From Amycolatopsis marina (GTDB lineage Bacteria; Actinomycetota; Actinomycetes; Mycobacteriales; Pseudonocardiaceae), in NCBI RefSeq assembly GCF_900111885.1, contig NZ_FOKG01000022.1, positions 1 through 64,000 of the forward strand: a stretch of DNA of 64,000 nt. The letters run 5' to 3'. The notes under the pieces were generated by a model. That model worked only from the letters and a program-made list of their open reading frames with translations, was not told the DNA's origin and searched no databases. The first letter of the stretch is position 1; every line of letters starts with the position of its first letter. Both the position numbers and the translations under genes were made by a program. Below, one piece after another: positions 51,107 to 59,588 of the stretch.

Positions 51107-52675
51107 GTGGCACACGGTGACACCGGGCGCGATCCCGCGGTAGCGGAGGCGACAGCCCAGGTAGCAGGGCCGCGGCCGGCCCGTGCCGCGCGCAGGGGAC
51201 GACCGTGGCTGACCCTTGTCGCGACGGTGCTCGGCGGGGCGATGGTCGGCCTCGACGGCACCGCGATCACCATAGCGGCGCCCTTCATCTCCGCGTCGGT
51301 GGGTGCGAGTCTCGGTGAACTGGAACTGATCGCCAATGCCTACCTGGTCGCACTCGCGATCGGCCTACTGCCCGCGGGCAGATTGGCGGACCGGTTCGGC
51401 AGGCGGAAGATATTCGTCATCGGAGTTCTCGGTTTTGCTGTCGCATCTGTCGGAATCGCCCTTTCCGGCAGTGTCCTGGCTCTCGTTCTGTGTCGTGTTC
51501 TCCAAGGATTTGCCGGAGCGTTGTTGCAACCTGCGGCGCTCGCATTGCTGCGTAATGCGTTTCCTGTTGAGAAAATCGGGCTTCCGCTGGGAATCTGGGG
51601 TGGCGCGAACGCACTCGCGATCGGCCTCGGACCGGTGATCGCGGGCGTGATCGTGCAGGGCTTCGACTGGCCCGCCGTCTTCCTGCTCAACGTGCCCGTC
51701 GCCGCGATCGTGCTCGGTCTCGTGGTGTACGGCGTCGCCGAGTCTGCAGGCGGGCGGGACGAGCGCAAGGGAGTGCTGCGGGCCCTGTTGCGAATCCGGG
51801 CCGTGCATCTGGGCTCGGTGCTCGTCGGATTCACCTCGTTTGCCGTGTTCGCGCTGCTCTTCCTGCTCACGTTGTTCCTGCAGAACGTCAAGGGACTGCC
51901 GCCGATCCAGGCGGGCGCGTGGATGCTGCCGCCGACCTGCGTCGTGGTGCTGTCGGCCCCGCTCGGGGGACTGCTGGCGCAGCGGTTCGGGCCGCGCCTT
52001 CCTGTCGCGGCCGGTTTCGTGTTCGTCGCGGTCGGCCTCGCCGGGGTCGCGTCGTTGCAGGCCGGGGCCGAGTTCAGCGACCTGCTCTACCCCGGCGCGC
52101 TCGTCGGGTTCGGTATCGGGATGAGCGTCATCGCCGCCACCGAGACCATGCTCGGAGCGACGCCGGAGGCCGAGACCGGCACGGTGTCCGCGGTGCAGCA
52201 GATCGCCAGCCAGATCGGCGGCGTGCTCGGCATCGTGACGGTCGGCGCCGTGATGTCCTGGCAGGTGCTGCGGTCCCTGCCGAACCGGATCGCCGAGGCC
52301 GGGCTGCCCACACCCATCGGCGACGCTGTTCTGGGTGGGGCCGATTCCGTCACACAGGGCACCGTGCCCGCCGGGTTCGAGGGCGGGCAAACGGCGCTGT
52401 CCGGTGCGGTGCGGACGATCACCGCGCTCGGCTTCACCGACGGGATGGGGGCGGCCCTGCTGGTGGTCGCGGGCGTCGCTCTCCTCGGTGCGGTGCTCGC
52501 GCTGGCGCTGCCGAAGCAGCGCCCGGCTGCGCTTGCCGGGGTGGACGAGGGGGTTGCCCGCGCTGTGGTGGGGGAGGAGGCCGCCGCTCCGGCCGGGGCT
52601 GCTGCCGGTTCGGCCGATGCCGCTTCCGCTGCTCCGCCTTCGGCCTCGCGGCGAGGCGACTCGGCCACCAGATGA
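51107..52675 (+). CDS. DHA2-family MFS multidrug/metabolite exporter
   Basis: A 522-residue transporter of the 14-helix DHA2 group. LDGTAITIAAPFI in helix 1 and LPAGRLADRFGRRKIFVIG after helix 2 are diagnostic, followed by VLCRVLQGFAGALLQPAAL. GTG start with a GGCGGAG site. The last about 50 residues are an alanine-rich tail outside the membrane domain (VVGEEAAAPAGAAAG onward). This tail and the end of the membrane domain are encoded opposite the 3' end of the MmpL gene (242-bp antisense overlap). It is divergent from the FAAL-PKS operon and probably exports its product or confers self-protection. Confidence 0.9.
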   Translation: MAHGDTGRDPAVAEATAQVAGPRPARAARRGRPWLTLVATVLGGAMVGLDGTAITIAAPFISASVGASLGELELIANAYLVALAIGLLPAGRLADRFGRRKIFVIGVLGFAVASVGIALSGSVLALVLCRVLQGFAGALLQPAALALLRNAFPVEKIGLPLGIWGGANALAIGLGPVIAGVIVQGFDWPAVFLLNVPVAAIVLGLVVYGVAESAGGRDERKGVLRALLRIRAVHLGSVLVGFTSFAVFALLFLLTLFLQNVKGLPPIQAGAWMLPPTCVVVLSAPLGGLLAQRFGPRLPVAAGFVFVAVGLAGVASLQAGAEFSDLLYPGALVGFGIGMSVIAATETMLGATPEAETGTVSAVQQIASQIGGVLGIVTVGAVMSWQVLRSLPNRIAEAGLPTPIGDAVLGGADSVTQGTVPAGFEGGQTALSGAVRTITALGFTDGMGAALLVVAGVALLGAVLALALPKQRPAALAGVDEGVARAVVGEEAAAPAGAAAGSADAASAAPPSASRRGDSATR

Positions 52676-54707
52676 TCCTGCCGAGATCCACGGCCAGTGC
52701 GGGGACCAGCAGGGAACGCACCACGAAGGTGTCGAGCAGGACACCGAAGGCGACCAGGAACGCGATCTGAGCCAGGAACAGCACGGGGATCACCGCCAGT
52801 GCGGCGAACGTCGCGGCCAGCACGACTCCCGCCGAGGTGATCACCCCTCCCGTGACGCGTAGCGCGCTGAGCGTGCCCGCTTCGGTGCCCAGCAGCGCCG
52901 TCTCCTCGCGCGCCCTGGTCATCAGGAAGATGTTGTAGTCGATTCCGAGTGCCACCAGGAACACGAACGCGTACAGCGGGATCGCCGGATCCGCTCCGGG
53001 AAAGCCGAACACGTCGTTGAACATCAGTGCGCCGACGCCGAGGGTCGCTCCGAAGGACAACACGACGGTGGCGATCAGCAGCAGTGGCGCGAGCAGCGAG
53101 CGCAGCAGCAGCGCCAGCACTGCGAAGATCACCACCAGCACGATCGGGATGATCGCGTTGCGGTCGTGGGTGGCCGCTGCCAGCATGTCGGTCTGCTGCG
53201 CGGTCTGGCCGCCCACCTTGGCGTCGGCCCCCGGGATGTCATGCAGGGTGTCCCGCAACGCGCCGACCACGGCGACCGCTTCCTCGGAGTCTGCAGGCGC
53301 CTGCAGGGTCGCGTTTATCTCGACGACGCCGCCCGCCACCTTCGGGCCCGCCGCCGGATCCACCGGGTCAGCGGGGGTCGGGAAGGCGTCGGCGACCCCG
53401 TCCGTCGCGCGGGTGGCGGCGAGCACCTCGTCGGCTGCGTTCGCGTCCGCGATGATCACCGCCGGGCTGCCGGTGCCGCCGGGAAAATGCGCCGACAGCA
53501 CGTCCTGTCCGCGTACGGCGTCGACCTCCTCCAGGAAGAGTGCCTGCTGTGACGTGCCTTCCGCCTGCAGGGACGGCACGAAGGCGACCCCGGCGAACAG
53601 CACGAGCGCGGTCAGCACCCAGGTCCACCTCGGTCTCCTGCGCACCAGCCCGGCCAGGCTGTCGAACATGCCGCGCTTCGTCCTGCGGTGTTTGCGGGGC
53701 ACCGGGTCCTGTGGCCAGAAACCGGCCCTGCCGAACAGCAGCAGCGCGGCAGGCAGGAAGGTCAGCGAGGCCAGCAGCGCACCGGCTATACCGATGGACA
53801 CCACCGGTCCGAGACTCGAGTTGCTGGTCAACTCGCTGACCAGCATGCAGAGCATGCCCAGGATCACCGTGCCGCCCGAGGCGAGAATCGGCTCGAACGA
53901 GGATCGCCACGCGGTGCGCATCGCGTCGGCGGCCTTCGCCTGCCGGGTGAGTTCCTCCCGGTAGCGCGCCACGAGCAGCAGGGCGTAGTCGGTCGCGGCA
54001 CCGAAGACCAGGATCAGCAGGATTCCCTGTGTCTGGCCGTTCAGGACGAGCGCACCGTCCGAGGCGAGCCAGTAGATCACGGCCGAGGAGGTACACAACG
54101 CCAGCCCGGCGGAGAGCAGCACGATCAACGGCAGCAGCGGGCTGCGGTAGACCAGGATCAGGATCACCGCCACCGCACACGCGGTGACCAGCAGCAGCAT
54201 GCCGTCGATGTGCCCGAACACCTCGGCGAAGTCCGCGTTGTACCCGCCTGGTCCGGTCACGAGGGCGGTCAGCCCGCCAGGGAGTCCCCGCTCCAGGTCC
54301 TGGCGGATGTCCTTGACGGCCTCGCTCGCGGCGAACGGGTCCTCTCCGGACAGCGGCAGGATCAGCTGTGCCGCCTGTCCGTCGTCGGCGGGCAGCGGGG
54401 GCGATGGCTGTCCCCGCAGCTCGGGCGCGTCCGCGAGTTCGGCGGCCTTCGCCCTGATCGCGTCGTTGTCCGCCGCGGTGAGTCCGCCCGGCCTCTCGAA
54501 GACGACGACGGTGGGCAGGATCCGGCTGTCGGCGAAGTTCTCCTGCAGCTCCGTCACGGCGGTGGACTCGGCGGTGGCAGGCAGGAACGAACCGGGATCG
54601 TTGCTCTGGACCTCGCTCAGCTTGCCGAGAAACGGACTGCCTGCTGCGCCGAGTGCGAGCCAGAGCAGCACGAGGAGCGCGGGCACCACCCAGCGCACGA
54701 CTCGCAT
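52434..54707 (-). CDS. MmpL/RND-family transporter
   Basis: A 757-residue transporter of the MMPL family with the expected two halves: helix 1, a large external loop, six helices (VFGAATDYALLLVARYREEL motif), then a repeat with VALGIDYNIFLMTRAREE. These Asp-Tyr pairs are the proton-relay motifs of MmpL3-type lipid exporters. The membrane domain ends near residue 675; the last about 80 residues are an Arg/Pro-rich tail (PPPPPQRGQPPRPPRQ) encoded opposite the DHA2 gene. The tail could be functional or a result of the lost stop codon. TTCGTCGACGA palindromes flank its promoter. Likely role: export of the lipid made nearby. Confidence 0.9.
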   Translation of the reverse strand: MRVVRWVVPALLVLLWLALGAAGSPFLGKLSEVQSNDPGSFLPATAESTAVTELQENFADSRILPTVVVFERPGGLTAADNDAIRAKAAELADAPELRGQPSPPLPADDGQAAQLILPLSGEDPFAASEAVKDIRQDLERGLPGGLTALVTGPGGYNADFAEVFGHIDGMLLLVTACAVAVILILVYRSPLLPLIVLLSAGLALCTSSAVIYWLASDGALVLNGQTQGILLILVFGAATDYALLLVARYREELTRQAKAADAMRTAWRSSFEPILASGGTVILGMLCMLVSELTSNSSLGPVVSIGIAGALLASLTFLPAALLLFGRAGFWPQDPVPRKHRRTKRGMFDSLAGLVRRRPRWTWVLTALVLFAGVAFVPSLQAEGTSQQALFLEEVDAVRGQDVLSAHFPGGTGSPAVIIADANAADEVLAATRATDGVADAFPTPADPVDPAAGPKVAGGVVEINATLQAPADSEEAVAVVGALRDTLHDIPGADAKVGGQTAQQTDMLAAATHDRNAIIPIVLVVIFAVLALLLRSLLAPLLLIATVVLSFGATLGVGALMFNDVFGFPGADPAIPLYAFVFLVALGIDYNIFLMTRAREETALLGTEAGTLSALRVTGGVITSAGVVLAATFAALAVIPVLFLAQIAFLVAFGVLLDTFVVRSLLVPALAVDLGRIIWWPSRLAARPKAEQRKRHRPNRQQPRPERRPPPPPQRGQPPRPPRQAQPGAASAAPARAPHRGERRPRPPAGPPPSRR

Positions 54708-54718
54708 GTCACCCCTAG

Positions 54719-54732
54719 GTTCGTCGACGACT
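54719..54732. promoter_or_regulatory. Operator-like palindrome near the MmpL start
   Basis: The core TCGTCGACGA (54721-54730) is a perfect palindrome, 13 bp before the MmpL start. It shares TTCGTCGACGA with the site at 54804-54817, about 85 bp away centre to centre. Confidence 0.5.
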
Positions 54733-54803
54733 TGCCGGGCACCTTACTGAGCCGCAGTCGCCTGCCGCACCATCTCCTGCTCCGCCAGGGACAGCTGGCG
54801 GTA

Positions 54804-54817
54804 ATTCGTCGACGAAT
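54804..54817. promoter_or_regulatory. Perfect 14-bp palindrome upstream of MmpL
   Basis: ATTCGTCGACGAAT is fully self-complementary, and flanking GGT/ACC extend the symmetry to 22 bp with one mismatch pair. The adjacent TetR (56408-57049) is the natural candidate to bind it. Confidence 0.6.
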
Positions 54818-54828
54818 CACCGTAGGGG

Positions 54829-56358
54829 TCAGCCGGGGATGTGGAATCCCGTGACCGGGGCCGGCGGCGCGGAGCGCTCCCTGTTGGCTGGTGGTGGGAG
54901 ACGGGTGGGGAACAGGTCGGCTTTGGTGCCGAGGGGGTCGGAGCCGAGCAGCGCGGCGATGGTGTCAGGAGCCTCGCTGGCCGCGACCGCCCTGCTGCCG
55001 TCGGGCAGACCGCACAGGACGATGCCCCGCTCCGGCTCGCCCGACCTGCCGTAGACCACCGTGTACGTTTCGACCGTTGCGGCACCGGTGGCGCCGGTCG
55101 TGATCGCGCGGCGGGGCAGCCGGGAAACCTCGGTGGTCCGGTCGTGGTGGGCGTATGGCGTGTCCGGCGGCCGCCCGGAGAGCACCACTCCCGCGTGCTT
55201 GGTCAGATACCAGCCGACGGCCGTGGCCAGACCGTACTGCTCCGGCTCGGCCCTGAGCCGCGTGGCGAGGGTGGCCACGGAGTGCGTCACGTAGTTGCTG
55301 CCAGGACCCCCGGCGAAGGTGAGGCCGCCGGTCACGGTCGGCGGCCGGTTCCGGTCCGTGAGAGCCGCCCGGTTGAGGCCCAGTTCGGTGGCGGCGACCT
55401 GCACGGCGGAGGGAAAGCAGGAGTAGAGGTCGAGGTGCGCGATGTCGTCGATGTCGAGCCCGGCGTGGGTGAGCACGGCGTCACCGACGGCGGCGATGGC
55501 CGGGGAGCGGTGCAGGTGCGGACGCTCCGAAGGAAACCAGTGATCGTTGGCGGTGGCGGTCGCGTGCACGAAGACCCAGTTCGCCGGGTCGATACCCGCC
55601 GCGCGCGCGGCCTCGGCGGAGCAGACCACCAGTGCGGCGGCCTGGTCGACGAAGATGTTCGCGGTCATCAGCTTGCGGTAGGGCGCTGCTGCCATCCGGT
55701 TGCGCGGCCCCGCCGTGGTGATGTCGTGCGCGCTCGGAGCCGCACCCATCACCGCATGCGGGTTGACGGTAGCCACGTCGGCGAAGCTCGCCCACAACCT
55801 GCCGAGCCACTCCAGGTGTTCGTCGGTGCCGCTGCCCGCGTCCGCGCGGATCGCGTTCTCGAACAGCGGGTAGAACGCCACCGGGATGAGCAACTGCGCG
55901 GCGGCCTCCGCCGCGTGCTGTGGTTCCCGGTCGATGCCCAGCATCCGGGACGGCGCGGTGCCTTCCGGCTGCTTCGGACCGCCGCCGTACCGGCCGCCGA
56001 ACAACGCCTTGACCGCCTCGCCGCCGGTGATCAGTGCCGCGTCCAGTTCTCCTGCCGAGATCCGGCCAGCCGAATCGGCGAGGAGGTCCAGCGGGCTGGT
56101 GCCGCTGGTGTGGGTGTAGACGGTCTCGGCGGGGGAGATGCCGAGGTCCTCGGCGAGCAGGGCGGCCGGATCGGCCGTTCCCCAGGAGAAGCTGTCCACC
56201 ACACCCAGCGACTGGACGCGGCCGAGCACGCCAGGAGCGCCGGTGTCGGCCACGGCCCCCTCGATCGCCAGCCGCATCAGTTCACGGGGAGACGTGGGGG
56301 TGGCGTCCCGCCAGGTGTGCTGGCCCACGCCGACGATGACCGGGGTTCTCGGATCCAC
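54829..56358 (-). CDS. Thiolase-like acetyl-CoA acetyltransferase family protein
   Basis: A 509-residue thiolase-superfamily protein of the actinobacterial Rv1867-like group, longer than ordinary thiolases (about 390). Its N-terminus (TPVIVGVGQHTWRD) and later segments (IDDIAHLDLYSCFPSAVQ, GGLTFAGGPGSNYVTHS) fit. The normal nucleophilic cysteine region is not clear (HTSGTSPLDLLADSAGRI), so thiolase activity is doubtful. The last residues (RLPPPANRERSAPPAPV) are encoded by the 50-bp dispersed repeat at 54866-54916. GTG start. It stands between the TetR and MmpL genes, all on the minus strand. Confidence 0.85.
   Translation of the reverse strand: MDPRTPVIVGVGQHTWRDATPTSPRELMRLAIEGAVADTGAPGVLGRVQSLGVVDSFSWGTADPAALLAEDLGISPAETVYTHTSGTSPLDLLADSAGRISAGELDAALITGGEAVKALFGGRYGGGPKQPEGTAPSRMLGIDREPQHAAEAAAQLLIPVAFYPLFENAIRADAGSGTDEHLEWLGRLWASFADVATVNPHAVMGAAPSAHDITTAGPRNRMAAAPYRKLMTANIFVDQAAALVVCSAEAARAAGIDPANWVFVHATATANDHWFPSERPHLHRSPAIAAVGDAVLTHAGLDIDDIAHLDLYSCFPSAVQVAATELGLNRAALTDRNRPPTVTGGLTFAGGPGSNYVTHSVATLATRLRAEPEQYGLATAVGWYLTKHAGVVLSGRPPDTPYAHHDRTTEVSRLPRRAITTGATGAATVETYTVVYGRSGEPERGIVLCGLPDGSRAVAASEAPDTIAALLGSDPLGTKADLFPTRLPPPANRERSAPPAPVTGFHIPG
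54866..54916. repeat. 50-bp dispersed repeat, copy 2, inside the 3' end of a gene
   Basis: Matches 12111-12160 with GGCGCGGAGCGC and TGGTGGTGGGAGACGGG conserved. Here it supplies the final codons of the thiolase-like gene. Confidence 0.6.
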
Positions 56359-56407
56359 CCGGTCACGCTAACAGTTGCTGACGAAGTGCCAACAGTGCTC
56401 TGTGCGG

Positions 56408-57049
56408 TCAGCCGGTGCGGTCCACGCTCCGCACCGCTGGGAAAACCTCGCCGATCAGTGTGAGCAGCGACCTGCTGAGCAGCAGATGCACCTCCTCGCG
56501 GCGGAGGGCTCCGCGCACCAGCCACTCCCTGCCTGCTGCCTTGACCATCCCGCCGTAGGCCCGGACCAGCGCGTTCAGCTCGTTCCACCGATTGTCGTCC
56601 GCTTCGATGCCGACGGCCTCGAGTACCCGGTCGGCCGACTCCCTGTCGGCGTCGGCGAGAATGCGCTCGACCTCGGTGTCCCGCCCGATGCCCTCGGGGG
56701 CGGTGGCCGCGAGCCACATCTTCTCCTGCTTGGTGATCATGTCCAGGAACCAACCGACCGCGGCGTCCACCCTGCGGTCGAGCGGGCCTTCCGGGAGCAA
56801 CTCCACCGCGAAGTGCGGAACGGTCATGGCGCGGCGGACCACCGCCAGATAGAGCTCACGCTTCGTGCCGAAGTAGTGGTTGATCAGCCCGCGCGCCACT
56901 CCGGCACGGGCCGCGATGTCCGAAGTGGACACGTCGGTGTAGGGGCGTTCGCCGAACAGATCGGCCGCGCAGGTGAAGATCTGCTCCCGGCGCTCGTCGG
57001 GCTCCAGTCTTCGCCACTTGGGCGCCGAATCGGTACTCATGGTGAGCAT
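56408..57049 (-). CDS. TetR-family transcriptional regulator
   Basis: A 213-residue repressor. The helix-turn-helix (REQIFTCAADLFGERPYTDV, then IAARAGVARGLINHYFGTKREL) is canonical; the C-terminal part is a helical ligand domain. Two ATGs (57049, 57040) are in frame and neither has a good ribosome site, so the start is uncertain by three codons. It lies 49 bp upstream of the thiolase-like gene, with MmpL next. The TTCGTCGACGA palindromes at the MmpL promoter are its likely targets. Confidence 0.88.
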   Translation of the reverse strand: MLTMSTDSAPKWRRLEPDERREQIFTCAADLFGERPYTDVSTSDIAARAGVARGLINHYFGTKRELYLAVVRRAMTVPHFAVELLPEGPLDRRVDAAVGWFLDMITKQEKMWLAATAPEGIGRDTEVERILADADRESADRVLEAVGIEADDNRWNELNALVRAYGGMVKAAGREWLVRGALRREEVHLLLSRSLLTLIGEVFPAVRSVDRTG

Positions 57050-57121
57050 CTTGTCACGTGCGTCACACTCGCACGACGTGGCGGCTCTGACCGTCCGAGC
57101 GGCCAGCTTGCTTCGGTGGGG

Positions 57122-58300
57122 TCAGGAAGCGCGCTGTGCCAGCACATCGAGCGCGAGTTCGCGGACCACCTGCTCGTCCACCTCGACGCCGAGGCCGGGG
57201 CCCGTGGGCACCTGTGCGACCCCGTCGCGAACCAGCACGGTCTCGCCGGTGGCGTAGACCGAGTCGACGAACTGCCGGCCGTTGAGGTCCACGGGGGTGT
57301 CGACGCCGAAGGCGGCGAACAGGTGCAGTGACGCCGCGAGTCCGAGGTCGGAGTCGGTCAGTCCCGACCCCATCAGGGACACGCCGCTGTCCTGCGCGAG
57401 TGCGCACAGCCTGCGCGACAGGGTGAGACCGCCACTGCGCTGGACCTTCGCGATGGCGATGTCCACGGCGTCGAGCCGGACGAAGGTGGCGAGGTCGCTC
57501 GGATGCCGCAAGCTCTCGTCGAGTGCGACGGGAACGGCCGAGTCCTGACGCAGCCGCCGCAGGCCCGCCACGTCGTTGGCGGGCAGCGGTTGTTCGAAGG
57601 CGTGCACGTCGAGTTCGGCCAGCCGCCTTGCCATTCGCAGTGCGGAACTCGCCGAGTACGCCTGGTTCGCATCCACCCACAGCGGCGCGTCCGGAGCCGC
57701 TTCGCGAACCGATCGGACCACGTCGAGGTCGGCGCGCTCGTCGTGCAGGCCGATCTTCACCTTGACCGCCCGGTAGCCAAGCTCCCTGCCCTCGGCGACC
57801 CGGTCGGCGACCTCGGCGGCGGACTGGCCGGACACCATCCAGCCGAGTTCCACCGTCTCCTGCCTGCGCTGTCCCCAGAGCACGCCGACCGGAACGCCGA
57901 GCGCGCGCCCGAGCAGGTCGTGCAGCGCGACGTCGACAGCGGCCTTGGCCAGCGGTGCGCCGATGGAGAAGCCCCTGTTGATGGCGCGGTCGAAAGCCGC
58001 GCTCACTCCGTCGAGATCCCAGCAGGGCCTGCCGAGAACCGCGGGGGCGAGGTACCGCTCGATGGTGGTGACGATCGATTCGCTGGTCTCGTAGGTCCAC
58101 GCCGGAATCGGCGTCGCCTCGCCCCAGCCCGTGACGCCCTCGGCGCTGACCTTCACCAGTACCCGGACGCTCGGGGTGCCCACGGTCGCGACGGCGCCCC
58201 CGGAGACGCCGAACGAGCGGAGGGTCGGCAGTGCGACAGCGAAGGTCTCGACCCTGTCGATGGTCAGCCCGCTGAGATCGCCCGCGTTCGGCCCGATCAC
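57122..58300 (-). CDS. Enolase-superfamily enzyme, muconate-lactonizing (MLE) subgroup
   Basis: A 392-residue mandelate-racemase/MLE-type enzyme. KxK occurs in AVKVKIG, metal ligands in WVDANQAYS, FEQPLP and ALDESLR, and the opposite-face lysine in IAIAKVQRSGG. This lysine-Asp-Glu-Asp-lysine order is the MLE subgroup, which includes muconate cycloisomerase, o-succinylbenzoate synthase and dipeptide or N-acylamino-acid epimerases. Which one cannot be read here. GTG start overlaps the LacI stop (GTGA), so both are co-translated. Likely catabolic, with the divergent ABC importer feeding it. Confidence 0.88.
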   Translation of the reverse strand: MIGPNAGDLSGLTIDRVETFAVALPTLRSFGVSGGAVATVGTPSVRVLVKVSAEGVTGWGEATPIPAWTYETSESIVTTIERYLAPAVLGRPCWDLDGVSAAFDRAINRGFSIGAPLAKAAVDVALHDLLGRALGVPVGVLWGQRRQETVELGWMVSGQSAAEVADRVAEGRELGYRAVKVKIGLHDERADLDVVRSVREAAPDAPLWVDANQAYSASSALRMARRLAELDVHAFEQPLPANDVAGLRRLRQDSAVPVALDESLRHPSDLATFVRLDAVDIAIAKVQRSGGLTLSRRLCALAQDSGVSLMGSGLTDSDLGLAASLHLFAAFGVDTPVDLNGRQFVDSVYATGETVLVRDGVAQVPTGPGLGVEVDEQVVRELALDVLAQRAS

Positions 58301-59376
58301 CGGGAGGCCCCCTTCGCGGTGCCCTTCGCCGCGCCGGTGCCACCGGGAGGAGGTGGCGCGGTACTTTCGCGGAGCACGACCTCGCCTGCCATCCGCAGGA
58401 TCCGGCTCCGTGCGCTCGTGGTGTCGCGCACGGCGAGTTCCATGGCCCGCTCGCCGAGTTTCTCCAGCGGCAGCGCGACCGTGGTCAGTGGTGGCGTGAG
58501 GTCACGGACCACCGGGATGTCGTCGAATCCGGCGAGGGACAGATCGTCCGGAACGGACAGCCCGGCCTCACGGGCCGCGGTCAGCGCACCGATGGCCATG
58601 ACGTCGGTGACGGCGAAGACGCAGGTCGCCTCGAGGCCCCTGGCGAGCAGCTCGCTCATGGCGGCGTGCCCGCCGTCCCTGGTGAAGGGCGCCTCGACGA
58701 TGGACTGCTCGTCGAGTTCCACGCCGGCTTCCCCGAGTGCTTCCCGGAAGCCGCCGAGACGGTCCACGACGGTGGTCAGCGCCCGCGGGCCGGTGAGCAC
58801 GGCGAACCGGCGGTGGCCGAGGGCGAGCAGGGCGCGGGCCAGTGCCGCGGCCCCTTCCCGGTTCTCCGGTTGCACCGTGTCCACGCGCAGGCTGCGGTGC
58901 CTACTGACGACCGCCACCTGTCCGCCGCCCTTGCGGTAGGGGTCGATCTCGGCGGCCAGTGCCCGTTCCCACGCGCGGTCCTCGAAACCGGAACCGATGA
59001 GCAGGATCGCCGACGCCCGCTGTGCTCGCAGGGTCGAGACGTAGGCGATCTCCTTCTGTGGATCCCTGAAGGTGCTGGCGAGCATCACCAGCAGGCCGTT
59101 CTCGCCTGCGACCCGCATGATTCCGCGAGCCACACCGGCGAAGTAGGGGTCGCTGACGTCGTGACAGATGACGCCGACCGTGCGGTGGGTGGCGCCGGCC
59201 AGCGCCTGCGCGTGTGCGTTCGGCGTATAGGCGAGTTCGGCCGCCGCGGCGAGCACGCGATCGCGTAGGTCGGACTTGACCTTGGTGGTCCCGTTGAGGG
59301 CGCGGGATGCCGTCGCGAGGGAGACCTCGGCGGCACGGGCTACGTCCTCGAGTGTCACGTGTGGCCGGTCGTTCAT
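58297..59376 (-). CDS. LacI-family transcriptional regulator
   Basis: A 359-residue repressor: N-terminal LacI helix-turn-helix (VTLEDVARAAEVSLATASRA, LNG hinge) and a periplasmic-binding-protein-like sensor domain (RTVGVICHDVSDPYFAGV ... FAVTDVMAIGAL ... FDDIPVV). It ends in a short Pro/Gly/Ala tail. Co-translated with the enolase-family enzyme. Two LacI-type operator sequences lie 93 to 119 bp upstream of its start, before the divergent ABC genes, and a third before the secreted protein at 62447, so its regulon probably covers this whole block. Confidence 0.92.
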   Translation of the reverse strand: MNDRPHVTLEDVARAAEVSLATASRALNGTTKVKSDLRDRVLAAAAELAYTPNAHAQALAGATHRTVGVICHDVSDPYFAGVARGIMRVAGENGLLVMLASTFRDPQKEIAYVSTLRAQRASAILLIGSGFEDRAWERALAAEIDPYRKGGGQVAVVSRHRSLRVDTVQPENREGAAALARALLALGHRRFAVLTGPRALTTVVDRLGGFREALGEAGVELDEQSIVEAPFTRDGGHAAMSELLARGLEATCVFAVTDVMAIGALTAAREAGLSVPDDLSLAGFDDIPVVRDLTPPLTTVALPLEKLGERAMELAVRDTTSARSRILRMAGEVVLRESTAPPPPGGTGAAKGTAKGASR

Positions 59377-59468
59377 CCGCCCTGTCCTCTGTTCGCGTGG
59401 TGGGATGCCTGTAGTCGGAGCCCGGAGACGAAGTCCTTGACCGGTTCACCGGGTATGCCTACTCTACC

Positions 59469-59495
59469 TGAAAGCGCATTCAGAAAGCGCATTCA
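59469..59495. promoter_or_regulatory. Two tandem LacI-type operators
   Basis: TGAAAGCGCATTCA (59469-59482) differs from the LacI consensus palindrome TGAAAGCGCTTTCA at one base. A second copy, AGAAAGCGCATTCA, follows directly (59482-59495). The sites lie in the 212-bp gap between lacI and the ABC permease. Confidence 0.75.
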
Positions 59496-59588
59496 TCGGA
59501 CACGGACGAGCTGAGTTCACTTTGTCCCGGCCGAGCCGGATATCAGGTTAACGTGCCAGGCCAATGTGGGCCTGCGGAGGCGAGGGTC

